From JBMYYE01 sp049609065 (GTDB taxonomy: Bacteria > Pseudomonadota > Alphaproteobacteria > Rhodobacterales > Rhodobacteraceae): a stretch of DNA of 64,000 nt. Positions within the stretch are counted from its first letter, which is position 1. Every line of letters starts with the position of its first letter. The notes beneath the pieces were generated by a model. It saw only the letters and a program-made list of their open reading frames with translations. It was not told the DNA's origin and did not search any database. The position numbers were made by a program, and so were the translations under genes. Location of the stretch: contig JBMYYE010000001.1 of assembly GCA_049609065.1 (NCBI GenBank), positions 6,057 through 70,056 of the forward strand, read 5' to 3'. Of the stretch, positions 27,393 through 36,544 are shown piece after piece.

Positions 27393-27664
27393 TCCTCCAT
27401 GGTGTCAGGCGTCAATAATAAACCCTGCGCGCCAAGGATGCGAACATGCTCTGCCATTGCATCGCTCATAGTCTCAATGGTGATGTGATGGCCTGTTTTT
27501 TGCCATTGTTTTTGCGCCGCCAAAAGCGTTTGCAGGCACAGTCCTCCCATCTGTTCGACTTGAGACCCATCAAGGCTTATATCGCGGCCTTGATGCTTTG
27601 ACAGTTGATCATAGAGCTCTTGCACAGCTGCTGTATCGAGCCGCTTCGCGAGGGGGATCTTCAT
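27383..27664 (-). CDS. STAS domain protein, first gene of the chemosensory operon
   Basis: A 93-residue STAS-fold protein (start at MKIPLAKRLDTAA; the longer frame to 27721 is unlikely). The strand-helix pattern DISLDGSQVEQMGGLCLQTLLAAQKQW resembles anti-sigma antagonist proteins, with Ser at the usual phosphorylation area. Such STAS proteins sit at the head of some chemosensory operons and may bring regulated partners to the array. Its stop overlaps the cheY start by ten bases. The target is unknown. Confidence 0.82.
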   Translation of the reverse strand: MKIPLAKRLDTAAVQELYDQLSKHQGRDISLDGSQVEQMGGLCLQTLLAAQKQWQKTGHHITIETMSDAMAEHVRILGAQGLLLTPDTMEECP

Positions 27665-27736
27665 GTGTTCGTCGCCATTCTTTGATATTGCATCTCTGCT
27701 ATACCAAAAAGGTCTTAACACTTGTTTGATAGGCCC

Positions 27737-28660
27737 CTAGAGGGATGGAAATAGGGCTTTATACATGCCGTGGAGCGCCGCGAAATCATCTTCTATTAGA
27801 TGTATTGGCACACGTTTCCATAGATTAAGCGGATCGTTTAAGGATTTGATTTTATTTGAAAATAAATTTGACTTTAGGGTGGATTTTAATTTGGCGGCCA
27901 TCCCTCCACAAAGGAAAATCCCCCCCATAGGCAAAACAGCCGCTGCCTGTTTCTCGATGGTTTCACAGAGCACCGCTGCAAAGAGATCAAAGGCGCAAAT
28001 CGCGGCGGGATCTTCGGCGTTGAGACGGGCGAGTAACGTGACAATATCAATCGGTTGTCCCGTCTGTGCCGCGTATATATTTTCCAAACCGCGGCCCGAC
28101 AACACATCTTCGATGATCCGTACGGGCGGCCTCTGGTTTGGGTTTTTTAAATATGCCCATACGGCATCATCTTGCGTGGTCAGCGCGGCATGCCCCAATT
28201 CACCTGCGATCACCTGACCATTATTCACAATGGCCGCGTTAAATCCGGTGCCAATCCCCAAGATAAGCTGTGGACCAGAGGCCGGGACCCCAGGCAAAAG
28301 CGTGATGGGGGCGGCACATAAGCCATGATGAATGCCGCGGGCTTGGGCGGCGAGGTCATTTTCAATCTTCACATAGCGCAGGTTCCATTCAATCATAGCC
28401 TCTGCGGCAGAAATGGACCATCCATTGGCCGAAATCAGGGCCTCTTCGCCAGTGGTTGGCGCGGCAACCGCGATGCCCGCATGGGTCAGTTCGGGCGGAT
28501 TGACGTCGCTAATATAGAGATTGGCCGCCTCGTAAAAATTTTTGAAATCGGCCACTTTATAGCGCCGAATATCGGTTGGACCATAAAGAGGAGATGCATG
28601 GGCAAAGCGGGCATGGGTCCCACCAATATCAGCCAGTAGGAAATGTGAGTGCGTGACCAT
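27737..28660 (-). CDS. glk: Glucokinase (Glk family)
   Basis: Phosphorylates glucose with ATP to feed the Entner-Doudoroff pathway. The 307-residue sequence opens with the phosphate loop LLADIGGTHARFA, and shows GIAVAAPTTGEE, ILGIGTGFNAAIV and the C-terminal GGIFLCGGMAAKL segment of bacterial glucokinases rather than the ROK family. It is divergent from an ABC transporter for alpha-glucoside-type sugars, which supports a shared sugar pathway. The STAS gene follows 73 bases later on the same strand, so read-through is possible. Confidence 0.92.
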   Translation of the reverse strand: MVTHSHFLLADIGGTHARFAHASPLYGPTDIRRYKVADFKNFYEAANLYISDVNPPELTHAGIAVAAPTTGEEALISANGWSISAAEAMIEWNLRYVKIENDLAAQARGIHHGLCAAPITLLPGVPASGPQLILGIGTGFNAAIVNNGQVIAGELGHAALTTQDDAVWAYLKNPNQRPPVRIIEDVLSGRGLENIYAAQTGQPIDIVTLLARLNAEDPAAICAFDLFAAVLCETIEKQAAAVLPMGGIFLCGGMAAKLKSTLKSNLFSNKIKSLNDPLNLWKRVPIHLIEDDFAALHGMYKALFPSL

Positions 28661-28709
28661 CTTTTTGCCACTCCGTTAGGGTGGTTAAGCATAAAAAGCC
28701 TCTGCAGGA

Positions 28710-28778
28710 TTGACAAGGCCAGAAGCTTGCCCGTGCCAGCATTTGCTCAAAAGAGCCGAAATTGCCGTTGACAAGGCC
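28710..28778 (+). promoter_or_regulatory. Direct repeat TTGACAAGGCC x2 in the glk / ABC transporter intergenic region
   Basis: The 11-base element TTGACAAGGCC occurs at 28710-28720 and again at 28768-28778, 58 bases apart, both on the + strand upstream of the sugar-binding protein gene. Each carries a perfect -35 box but no good -10 box follows either, so the pair may be regulator sites as well as, or instead of, promoters. Confidence 0.4.
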
Positions 28779-28822
28779 TAGAAAAGTTCCGACCATGAGT
28801 TTGAGGGGCAAGGAGGCAGTTT

Positions 28823-30178
28823 ATGCAATCCATTCGTATGTCGCTCTCTCATTTTAAATCCTTGGTTTTGTCTATGATGGCCTTATGCCTTTTTGGCTCG
28901 CCACAAGGCCAGGCCCGTGATCTACCCTTTGCGGTTGGTGCGCCCCCCTTTGATTGGGCGGATTACATGGCCTTCGCCGGAGAACCACCCTCAAGCGGGC
29001 GCCTTCGGATCACGGGTCCATGGGCTGGTGTGGATGGGGAACGGTTTCGGTCCATTTTGGCGTATTTTGAGGCGGCAACGGGCATTAAAACCACATTTGA
29101 AGGCTCGGATCGTTCAGAGGAGCAGCTGCTTTTGGAAATTGCAGCGGGAACCCCGCCTGATTTGGCCATTATCCCGCAGCCGGGGTTGATGCGCAGCTTG
29201 GCGAAACAAGGTAAGTTGGCACCACTGCCCAAAGGTACATCACAATGGGTGGCTGATAATTATGCCGCGGGCGCGTCTTGGGTTGCGCTATCTGATATGG
29301 ATGGGGATAGTTTTGGTTTCCTTTATAAAACGGAGCTTAAATCGCTCATTTGGTATAATCCTGCAACCTTTGCTGATTTGGGCTACGCGCCCCCCCAAAC
29401 CTTTGAGGCGCTTCAGGCGTTAACCGCTCGCATGATCAAAGAGGGACGCATGCCGTGGTGTATGGGCGCAGGATCAGGCGGCGCGAGCGGCTGGCCCGCC
29501 ACCGATTGGATCGAAGATCTCATGTTGCGCCTTGAGGGGCCTGAATTTTACGATCAATGGGTCGCCCATGGTGTTCCCTTTAATGATGTCCGTGTCCAGT
29601 CGGTGTTTGACGCCTATGGTGCGTTTGCACGGGGTGCCAAAATGGTGGAAGGCGGCGGCAAAGCGGTTGCAACACGTGATTTTAGAGAAGCCGCCGCGCA
29701 GCTGACTGAGTTGCCGCCTCGGTGCATGATGTTGCGCCAAGCCAGCTTCATACCAGCGTTCTTTCCCAAAGATACTATCATTGGGCGCGATGTGGATTTC
29801 ACCTATTTCCCGACATTGAAGAATGCAAAAAACCGCCCCATTTTGGGTTCTGGAACGTTTGTGACAATGCCAAAACAAAGCCCAGAAGCCGAACGCTTCA
29901 TCGATTTTTTGAAACTGCCGATTGCCCATGAGTTGTGGATGGCGCAATCGATGTTTTTGACGCCCCATAAAGGGGTTGATGGCCAACTTGCAAAAGAGCC
30001 GTCCAATCAAAAGATGCAAACGCTGTTGCGCGCCGCAGATATTTTTCGCTTTGATGGGTCTGATATGATGCCAGGCGGCATTGGGGCAGGGGCGTTTTGG
30101 CGTGGGATGCTTGATTATCTGGCTGGCCAATCCGCCGCAGATGTTACAGGCAAAATCGAAGCAGCGTGGCCAAAGTGA
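28823..30178 (+). CDS. ABC transporter sugar-binding protein (AglE-like)
   Basis: Periplasmic binding protein of 451 residues for a sugar, most like the alpha-glucoside system. A signal peptide covers about residues 1-31 (hydrophobic core LVLSMMALCLFG, cut after GQA). The mature chain has the solute-binding class 1 pattern: FEAATGIKTTFEGSDRSEEQL, GTPPDLAIIPQPGLM, MPWCMGAGSGGASGWPATDW. The start follows an AAGGAGG ribosome site. Its last 13 bases overlap the first permease gene. It is the first gene of a three-gene unit. Confidence 0.87.
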   Translation: MQSIRMSLSHFKSLVLSMMALCLFGSPQGQARDLPFAVGAPPFDWADYMAFAGEPPSSGRLRITGPWAGVDGERFRSILAYFEAATGIKTTFEGSDRSEEQLLLEIAAGTPPDLAIIPQPGLMRSLAKQGKLAPLPKGTSQWVADNYAAGASWVALSDMDGDSFGFLYKTELKSLIWYNPATFADLGYAPPQTFEALQALTARMIKEGRMPWCMGAGSGGASGWPATDWIEDLMLRLEGPEFYDQWVAHGVPFNDVRVQSVFDAYGAFARGAKMVEGGGKAVATRDFREAAAQLTELPPRCMMLRQASFIPAFFPKDTIIGRDVDFTYFPTLKNAKNRPILGSGTFVTMPKQSPEAERFIDFLKLPIAHELWMAQSMFLTPHKGVDGQLAKEPSNQKMQTLLRAADIFRFDGSDMMPGGIGAGAFWRGMLDYLAGQSAADVTGKIEAAWPK

Positions 30179-31002
30179 ACGCATGGGGGCGCATAGAGGC
30201 CCGTGGTGTCATCGGGGCGTTCCCCGCAGTTTTCTTGTTAGTTGTCGTTTTGATCTACCCGACAATTTTGACCATAGGTGTGATTTTTACGCCCGCCACA
30301 TGGGGGCAGGTGCAAGGGGCCGCAGGTTTTGGCGAATCCCTAAAAAATACAGGGCTTTGGGTTCTTATTGCGCCTTTGGGGGCTTTGATCATCGGCGGCG
30401 CTGTTGGGGCGTTTTGGCGCGCATATCCCAAACTGACAAGCATGGTAATTGCGGTGATGTTGCTTCCTATGGCGATGAGCTTTGTTGCGGCGGCGTTGGC
30501 GTGGCGATTTTTGCTCGGTTATAATGGTGGAGAGGTGCAAACGGGGGTGTTCAATGCCCTGCGTGTGGCCACAGGCGGCACATCTGTGAATGTGCTTGCG
30601 ACAGAGACGTTAAACACGTGGGTGATGATCGGGGTTTTCATTTGGATGCATGCGGGGCTTGCGGCGGTTTTGGTGCTGATATCACGGCGTAAACTGCCAA
30701 ATGCTCTTTGGGATATTGCCCGCCTTGAAGGGGTTTCAATGTGGGATTGGATATTGCGGGTCGAAGCGCCGATTTTGCGACGAGAATGGCTGGCGATTTG
30801 GGTGTTCTTGGCGCTTTTGGCCCTTAAAATGTTTGATTTGGTCCTGATCTTCACCCAAGGCGCTTTTGGGTCCAGGACCTTGGGCTTTTTGATTTATGAA
30901 GCGCTTTTCACAGGACAGAACCCGCAACTTGCGGCGGGATTGTCGGGGGTGCTTGTGGTGTTGTCGCTTTTGATTTTTGTTCCTCAGAGATACGTGCGAT
31001 GA
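30166..31002 (+). CDS. ABC sugar transporter permease (AglF-like)
   Basis: A 278-residue inner-membrane permease with six predicted helices. The EAA loop that meets the ATPase is DIARLEGVSMWDWILRVEAPILR near residues 184-206. The GTG start at 30166 overlaps the binding-protein gene; a downstream GTG at 30175 is possible. It forms a heterodimer with the next permease. Family assignment to MalF/AglF-type permeases is secure; the substrate is inferred from context. Confidence 0.85.
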   Translation: MAKVNAWGRIEARGVIGAFPAVFLLVVVLIYPTILTIGVIFTPATWGQVQGAAGFGESLKNTGLWVLIAPLGALIIGGAVGAFWRAYPKLTSMVIAVMLLPMAMSFVAAALAWRFLLGYNGGEVQTGVFNALRVATGGTSVNVLATETLNTWVMIGVFIWMHAGLAAVLVLISRRKLPNALWDIARLEGVSMWDWILRVEAPILRREWLAIWVFLALLALKMFDLVLIFTQGAFGSRTLGFLIYEALFTGQNPQLAAGLSGVLVVLSLLIFVPQRYVR

Positions 31003-32036
31003 GGGTGCGGTTAGGGTTGATTTTTTTGGCCGCGCTTTGGCTTTTCCCAGTCTTGGCTGTGGTGGCAATTTCAGGGCTGTCAACGCAAGATGTCACCGCG
31101 CGCGGATGGTGGCGGATTGGACAGCATGTGGATATGGTGCGTCCATTGTATTTTGAGGCGGGTCAGCGCGTGTTGCGCGCCCCAGTGCAGGGCGCATTGA
31201 TTGGGGTGGCTGGAAGCGTGTCGACGGCACCTATGCTTGGGCGTATTGGCTCTGACGGCGCTCACATACGCATTTGGCAAGAGGCGCAAGGCATTGTTGT
31301 CGAACGTGAAAATTCCAAAAGTCCAAGGCGGGTTTTGCTTCATGAACGCCGCCGTGTTGGCTGGTCTTTCGACAACTTTCGAAAAATTTTAATAAACCCT
31401 GAGTTTATTTCCGCAGTGAAAGTCAGCGGTTTCATTGCTGTGCCAGCTGCGCTATTGACGGTGCTGATCGGTTTTATGGGGGCGTTGTCCTTGACCAAAA
31501 ACACATGGGGCAGGTCCATGATTGATGCGCTGCCCATTTTTATGGCTCTGCCGATACAAATCGCATTTGTGCCTGTTTTGGCGCTTTATGTGCAGCTTGG
31601 TCTTGCGCGCAGTTTTGTTGGCGTGTGGGCGATACATGTGGGGTTGGGGCTGCCTTTTGTGATGTTTGTTTTGGCCAAGGCTATGCGTGCTGTGCCGCCT
31701 GAGCTGGGGGAAATCGCCCGCCTCGAAGGGGCATCTGGGCGTGCTTATATCTTGCATGTGCTGTGGCCCTCTTTGCGGATCTGGGTTCTGGCGCTTGCGG
31801 GGCTGCAATTCATGTGGGTGTGGAATGATTTGCTGATCACCATGGTATTTTTTGGACAAGAAGAGCACCGCGTGGCGCTTCCTTTATATTTGCGCGCGCT
31901 GAATGGGACGATGGGTGGACAATGGGGGCCCGTGGCCGCGGCGTTATTGGTGCAAATGTGCGTGCCTGTGTTGGTTCTGCTCGGGCTGGGGTGGCGGCTC
32001 AGGCGGGAAATTCGGCCGCATTTTGTTGGTTTGTGA
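30999..32036 (+). CDS. ABC sugar transporter permease (AglG-like)
   Basis: A 345-residue permease of the MalG type. A first helix (residues 3-25) is followed by a periplasmic segment of about 90 residues, as in AglG, then five helices; the EAA loop reads EIARLEGASGRAYILHVLWPSLR near residues 237-259. The ATG overlaps the previous stop (ATGA). The unit ends here: no ATPase (AglK) and no alpha-glucosidase (AglA) gene follows, so the transporter must borrow an ATPase from elsewhere or be incomplete. Confidence 0.87.
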   Translation: MRVRLGLIFLAALWLFPVLAVVAISGLSTQDVTARGWWRIGQHVDMVRPLYFEAGQRVLRAPVQGALIGVAGSVSTAPMLGRIGSDGAHIRIWQEAQGIVVERENSKSPRRVLLHERRRVGWSFDNFRKILINPEFISAVKVSGFIAVPAALLTVLIGFMGALSLTKNTWGRSMIDALPIFMALPIQIAFVPVLALYVQLGLARSFVGVWAIHVGLGLPFVMFVLAKAMRAVPPELGEIARLEGASGRAYILHVLWPSLRIWVLALAGLQFMWVWNDLLITMVFFGQEEHRVALPLYLRALNGTMGGQWGPVAAALLVQMCVPVLVLLGLGWRLRREIRPHFVGL

Positions 32037-32587
32037 GGCGGCGCCATATGCGCTGAGCAGATGCCAAATATGACCTATGCCATGTCATGGTGGGTCTTGG
32101 CGCAGAATTCGATTGTCATTCCCTCGGGTTCTTGGCATAAGAAAAGGACTGGTGCGAACGCGCCAAACGAGTTTCGCTGTCTGGCGAAGGGCCTAAAGGG
32201 GCTGCTTCCTAGACAACCGATTTTGCCGAAAGGCAGTGAATTTAGGGTCAGGCGGGTCAATTTGCCCGATCGACCTGAAATAACCCTCCGCAAGATCGCG
32301 GGTCATGGGCGCCAATAAACAAAAATAAGGCCCCACCAGACACGGATTTATAGGCGGAGATAGCGGGTAAAAATGCGGGTGACGCCCAGTTTTGCCGGAG
32401 AAACAAACGCGATGACACGCGCAGAAAACAAAAGACCTGATGACCGCGGCGCGTTGCGCGCGAATGCGGCTTGGGCTTTCTTGCGCGCCATCCCAAAGAT
32501 TACACCCCAAATACGTTTATTCGATCCGCCGAGCCTATGGGCGCGGAATGGATCTCATACCTGTGTGGCGGGTGAAAAAGAGAGATT
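32037..32587. other. 551-base spacer upstream of rne, no convincing gene
   Basis: No frame here shows a recognisable domain or a good ribosome site. Minus-strand frames contain short stretches (for example LCQEPEGMTIEFC near 32110-32150) that could be a decayed gene, but nothing continuous. The right-hand 250 bases probably include a long rne leader, which in other bacteria is where RNase E controls its own mRNA; GC-rich hairpin arms such as GCGCGTTGCGCGC near 32450 fit that idea. Confidence 0.4.
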
Positions 32588-35356
32588 ATGGCTAAAAAGA
32601 TGCTTATCGATGCAACCCATGCGGAAGAAACCCGCGTTGTGGTTGTTGATGGAAATAAAGTTGAGGAATTTGACTTTGAATCCGAAAACAAACGCCAGCT
32701 TGCTGGCAATATCTATCTAGCAAAAGTTACACGGGTTGAACCGTCCTTGCAGGCGGCCTTCGTTGATTATGGTGGAAATCGTCACGGGTTCCTCGCCTTT
32801 TCGGAGATCCACCCGGACTATTACCAAATTCCTGTAGCGGACCGCGAAGCGATCCTCGCAGAAGAATACGCTTATAACAAAGCACAAGCCGAAGCTGAGG
32901 ATGCCGAAGAGCATACCCGCCCCAAAAGGCGTCGCCGGTCCCGTAGCAAAGCGGCAAAAAACACAACCAAAGATGTCGTAGAAACCAAAGAGGTTCAAAA
33001 CCAAGATGCGGATACATCCGCGCTTGATGTTGTTGACCTGACGGGATCTGACGATGTCGAAGGCCTATCCCCTATGGAATTGGTCGAAGAAACACCTGTT
33101 GTTGAGCCTGACGATACATCCGCGGAAAATGCACTGGTGGATTCATCGGCAGAATCCGCAGAAGATGCGATCAAAGAAGCCTTTTCTGCGCCTAAGGCAG
33201 AAGAAGAAGGCGGCGCTGCGACTGTGACGTCAGAAGAGGCGTCAGAAGACGCAAACGCAATCGATGCGAGCGAAAAAGACGCCAACATCGAAAGTGTTGC
33301 GGATGAGAGCGTTGAAGAAGAAATTCGTCGTCCACGCAAACCACGCATGCGTCGGTATAAGATCCAAGAAGTGGTCAATGTGCGTCAGATCATGCTCGTT
33401 CAAGTTGTGAAAGAAGAGCGTGGCAACAAAGGTGCAGCGCTCACAACATATTTGAGCCTTGCTGGTCGTTATTGCGTTTTGATGCCAAACACGGCACGTG
33501 GTGGCGGGATTTCCCGCAAAATCACCAATGCCTCTGACCGTAAAAAGCTTAAAGATATCGCGCGTGAAATCGACGTACCGCAAGGGGCTGGCCTCATTGT
33601 GCGGACGGCAGGGGCGCGGCGCACCCGTGCGGAAATCAAACGTGATTATGAATATCTTGGCCGCTTGTGGGAAGAAATCCGTGCTTTGACGCTTAAATCT
33701 GTTGCACCTGCGCCGATTTATGAAGAAGGCAATCTGATTAAACGCACCATCCGCGACCTTTATAACCGCGAAATTGACGAAGTTTTGGTCGAGGGTGATA
33801 CAGGCTTTGAAACGGCGCGTGATTTCATGAAAATGATCATGCCAAGCCACGCCAAGAAGGTTACAAAATACCGCGATACGATGCCGCTTTTTGCGCGCTT
33901 CCAAGTGGAAAGCTACCTGTCAGGCATGTTCAATCCAACGGTTCAGCTCAAGTCTGGCGGTTATATTGTGATTGATGTGGCCGAAGCATTGGTTGCGGTT
34001 GATGTGAACTCTGGTCGAGCCACCAAAGAAGGGTCGATTGAGGAAACAGCGCTCAAAACCAACCTTGAGGCTGCCGAAGAAGTGGCGCGTCAAATGCGTC
34101 TTCGCGATCTTGCAGGCTTGATCGTGATCGATTTCATCGACATGGATGAACGCCGCAACAACAATGCGGTTGAAAAGCGTCTGAAAGATTGTCTCAAAAC
34201 TGATCGTGCGCGGATTCAAGTGGGTCGCATTTCTGGCTTTGGCCTTTTGGAAATGTCGCGCCAACGTTTGCGCCCAGGGATGCTTGAGGCCACAACGCAG
34301 CCATGCCCACATTGTCATGGAACGGGGCTTGTGCGCTCTGATGATAGTCTTGCGCTCACCATTTTGCGCCAGCTTGAAGAAGAAGGCACGCGTAAACGTT
34401 CCCGTGAGGTGCTGCTGAAGGCACCAGTGATGATCATCAACTATTTGATCAACGAAAAGCGCGAACATATCGCCAGCATCGAAGCGCGCTACGGCCTGTC
34501 CATTCGGATGGAAGCCGATCCATTTATGATCAGCCCAGATTTCAACATTGAGCGTTTCAAAACGGCCACGCGCCGTGTTGTTGCCAAACAAGAAGCAATC
34601 ACAGGCGAAGCGATTAACCTGGATGATCTTGAGATCAAAGAGGAAACGCCAGCGGTTGAAGGGGATGACACATCCGGTGAGCAACCCAAAAAGCGTCGTC
34701 GTCGTCGTCGTCGTGGACGGGGTCGCGGGGGCGATGAGGCAGCTGTAGAAAACGCGGAAACGTCAACCGAAACAGCAGTTGAGGCGGAAGCCGATCCAGC
34801 TGAGGCAACCCCTGCGGAGAAACCAAAGCGGACGCGTCGCCGTAAACAAGCGACGGATGATGCGCCTGAGGCATCGCCTGCGGCGGATGAAACGGCCACC
34901 GAAGAAAAGCCAAAACGCCGCCGTACGCGCAAAAAGCCAGCGAATGCAGAGGCTGAGCCAAAAACAGAGGCCACAGATGAGGCACCTGTTGAAGAGAAGC
35001 CAAAGCGCACGCGTCGTCGCAAAACGGCTGAGGTTGAAGCGGATACCGCTGAGCCGAAAGCGGATGAAGTTGCTGAAAAACCAAAACGGACACGCCGGAA
35101 GAAAGCGGAGCCCGTAGCAGAGGCCGAAACAGCAGCTTCTACAGAGGATGCGCCAGCTGAAAAGCCCAAGCGCACACGCCGTAAAAAAGCTGAGCCAAAG
35201 GCGGAAACCAAAACCGAAGAAATGCCTGCGCCTACGAACGGCTCAGCACCCTCGGCGGAGGTTACACCAGTGGCACCGACCCCAACGCCAGTCGCACCAG
35301 AGGCCGTTACAGAACCGCCAAAGCCGAAACGTCGCGGTTGGTGGTCACGTGGCTAA
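32588..35356 (+). CDS. rne: Ribonuclease E (RNase E/G family)
   Basis: Central endonuclease of mRNA decay and rRNA/tRNA processing, 922 residues. The N-terminal S1 RNA-binding domain (YLAKVTRVEPSLQAAFVDYG) is split by an acidic insertion of about 190 residues (roughly 100-250), normal in alphaproteobacteria. The catalytic domain has the metal aspartates in VAVDVNSGRAT and IVIDFIDMD and the zinc link CPHCHGTG. The tail (from about 690) is disordered: a run of arginines, then several repeats of the type EKPKRTRRRK separated by acidic spacers, likely the degradosome and RNA-binding scaffold. Ends at a strong terminator. Confidence 0.95.
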   Translation: MAKKMLIDATHAEETRVVVVDGNKVEEFDFESENKRQLAGNIYLAKVTRVEPSLQAAFVDYGGNRHGFLAFSEIHPDYYQIPVADREAILAEEYAYNKAQAEAEDAEEHTRPKRRRRSRSKAAKNTTKDVVETKEVQNQDADTSALDVVDLTGSDDVEGLSPMELVEETPVVEPDDTSAENALVDSSAESAEDAIKEAFSAPKAEEEGGAATVTSEEASEDANAIDASEKDANIESVADESVEEEIRRPRKPRMRRYKIQEVVNVRQIMLVQVVKEERGNKGAALTTYLSLAGRYCVLMPNTARGGGISRKITNASDRKKLKDIAREIDVPQGAGLIVRTAGARRTRAEIKRDYEYLGRLWEEIRALTLKSVAPAPIYEEGNLIKRTIRDLYNREIDEVLVEGDTGFETARDFMKMIMPSHAKKVTKYRDTMPLFARFQVESYLSGMFNPTVQLKSGGYIVIDVAEALVAVDVNSGRATKEGSIEETALKTNLEAAEEVARQMRLRDLAGLIVIDFIDMDERRNNNAVEKRLKDCLKTDRARIQVGRISGFGLLEMSRQRLRPGMLEATTQPCPHCHGTGLVRSDDSLALTILRQLEEEGTRKRSREVLLKAPVMIINYLINEKREHIASIEARYGLSIRMEADPFMISPDFNIERFKTATRRVVAKQEAITGEAINLDDLEIKEETPAVEGDDTSGEQPKKRRRRRRRGRGRGGDEAAVENAETSTETAVEAEADPAEATPAEKPKRTRRRKQATDDAPEASPAADETATEEKPKRRRTRKKPANAEAEPKTEATDEAPVEEKPKRTRRRKTAEVEADTAEPKADEVAEKPKRTRRKKAEPVAEAETAASTEDAPAEKPKRTRRKKAEPKAETKTEEMPAPTNGSAPSAEVTPVAPTPTPVAPEAVTEPPKPKRRGWWSRG

Positions 35357-35375
35357 TGGGGACTGAGTGAGATAG

Positions 35376-35402
35376 AAAAACCCGCCTTTTGGCGGGTTTT
35401 TT
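35376..35402. terminator. Bidirectional terminator between rne and tusA-like gene
   Basis: Perfect stem CCCGCC / GGCGGG with TTTT loop, flanked by AAAAA on the left and TTTTTT on the right, so it works for both converging genes. Confidence 0.9.
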
Positions 35403-35412
35403 ATTGGAGGGA

Positions 35413-35646
35413 CTATTTTTCGCCGCGCTTGATGAAATAGGCTGTGGCGTTTTCAACATCTTCACTGCCAAAAAACACATGCCCCGCTTCGGCGCAAAAA
35501 TGCGGGACATCAATGATGGCTGCGGGATCATCGGCGATTAGCTTGAGGATCTGGCCTGTCTCCATACCCAGTAACCGCTTTCGCGCGCGCAAAACGGGGA
35601 GGGGGCACAAAAGTCCAACGGCATCGCAGGTGTCATCATAGGTCAT
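35413..35646 (-). CDS. TusA family sulfurtransferase
   Basis: A 77-residue protein of the SirA/TusA fold that carries a persulfide for tRNA thiolation or other sulfur transfers. The sulfur-carrying cysteine is in the conserved motif GLLCPLPVLRARKRL at residue 14, followed by the LKLIADDPAAIIDVPHFC strand-helix and the GH segment. Single gene, convergent with rne and divergent from ccdA. Confidence 0.88.
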   Translation of the reverse strand: MTYDDTCDAVGLLCPLPVLRARKRLLGMETGQILKLIADDPAAIIDVPHFCAEAGHVFFGSEDVENATAYFIKRGEK

Positions 35647-35750
35647 GGTTTTTCAGGTAACAGGAAATTGAGCCAACGCCAAGAATGTTGATGGCATTTT
35701 TGCTGGCCTTTTTTGCGCGGAGCCCTCACATATACATAAAGGAGTCGCCC

Positions 35751-36491
35751 ATGTTTGGTATCGAACTAGAAACCGCCGCGTTATTGCCCGCATTGTTGGT
35801 CGCATTAAGCGCGGGGATTTTGTCATTCCTAAGCCCCTGCGTTTTGCCGATCGTACCGCCATATTTGGCCTATATGGGGGGCATATCTTTGGGCGAAGAG
35901 ACGCATAAAAACAAAGTGATCCTTCCTGCGCTTTTCTTTGTCATGGGCCTGTCTACCGTATTTTTGCTGTTGGGGTTTGCTGCCTCGTATTTGGGATCTG
36001 TTTTGCTTCAGTATCAATCACTTATGGCGAAAATATCAGGCGCGGTGGTTATTGTTTTCGCCTTGCATTTTCTTGGGGTGTTTCGGATTAAAATGCTCGA
36101 AAGCGATATGCGCGTGGATGCCAAAACCGAAGGCGGGAGTGCCCTTGGCGCGTATGTGTTGGGGCTTGCCTTTGCCTTTGGCTGGAGCCCATGCCTTGGT
36201 CCACAATTGGGCACAATTTTACTTATGGCGGCGAATGAAGGCTCGGTGCAAACGGGGGCAATTTTGCTCGCGACCTATGCGATTGGCCTTGGTCTTCCTT
36301 TCATTTTGACGGCGGTGTTTTTTACCCGCGCAATGGGGCTGATGAGCCGGATCAAACGCCATATGGGAACGATAGAAAAGGTCATGGGGGTCTTGCTTCT
36401 TTGTGTGGGTATTGCGTTGATGACGGGTGCGTTTAGTGCATTTTCGTTTTGGCTTCTTGAGGTGTTTCCAAGCCTCGCAGCCTTAGGATAA
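35751..36491 (+). CDS. ccdA: CcdA/DsbD-type thiol transporter for cytochrome c biogenesis
   Basis: A 246-residue membrane protein with six helices that passes reducing power from thioredoxin across the inner membrane to cytochrome c maturation proteins. The two redox cysteines are in LSPCVLPIVPPYLAYMGG (helix 1) and GWSPCLGPQLGTIL (helix 4), as in CcdA. The start at 35751 is preferred over 35685 because it has an AAAGGAG site six bases upstream and begins at the usual length. Divergent from the tusA-like gene. Confidence 0.9.
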   Translation: MFGIELETAALLPALLVALSAGILSFLSPCVLPIVPPYLAYMGGISLGEETHKNKVILPALFFVMGLSTVFLLLGFAASYLGSVLLQYQSLMAKISGAVVIVFALHFLGVFRIKMLESDMRVDAKTEGGSALGAYVLGLAFAFGWSPCLGPQLGTILLMAANEGSVQTGAILLATYAIGLGLPFILTAVFFTRAMGLMSRIKRHMGTIEKVMGVLLLCVGIALMTGAFSAFSFWLLEVFPSLAALG

Positions 36492-36544
36492 GCCCCGTAA
36501 CAGACAGTGTTTGTGTTTCGTAAATAATCACGCCATAAAGGGCC

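Noticed and set aside
32075..32293. Minus-strand frame before rne ending in a VOC-like stretch
   Set aside because: Only a few residues resemble the family and the frame breaks on both sides, so no gene is claimed.
34690..34730. CGT triplet run inside rne, looking like a simple repeat
   Set aside because: It encodes the arginine run of the RNase E tail in frame and needs no other explanation.
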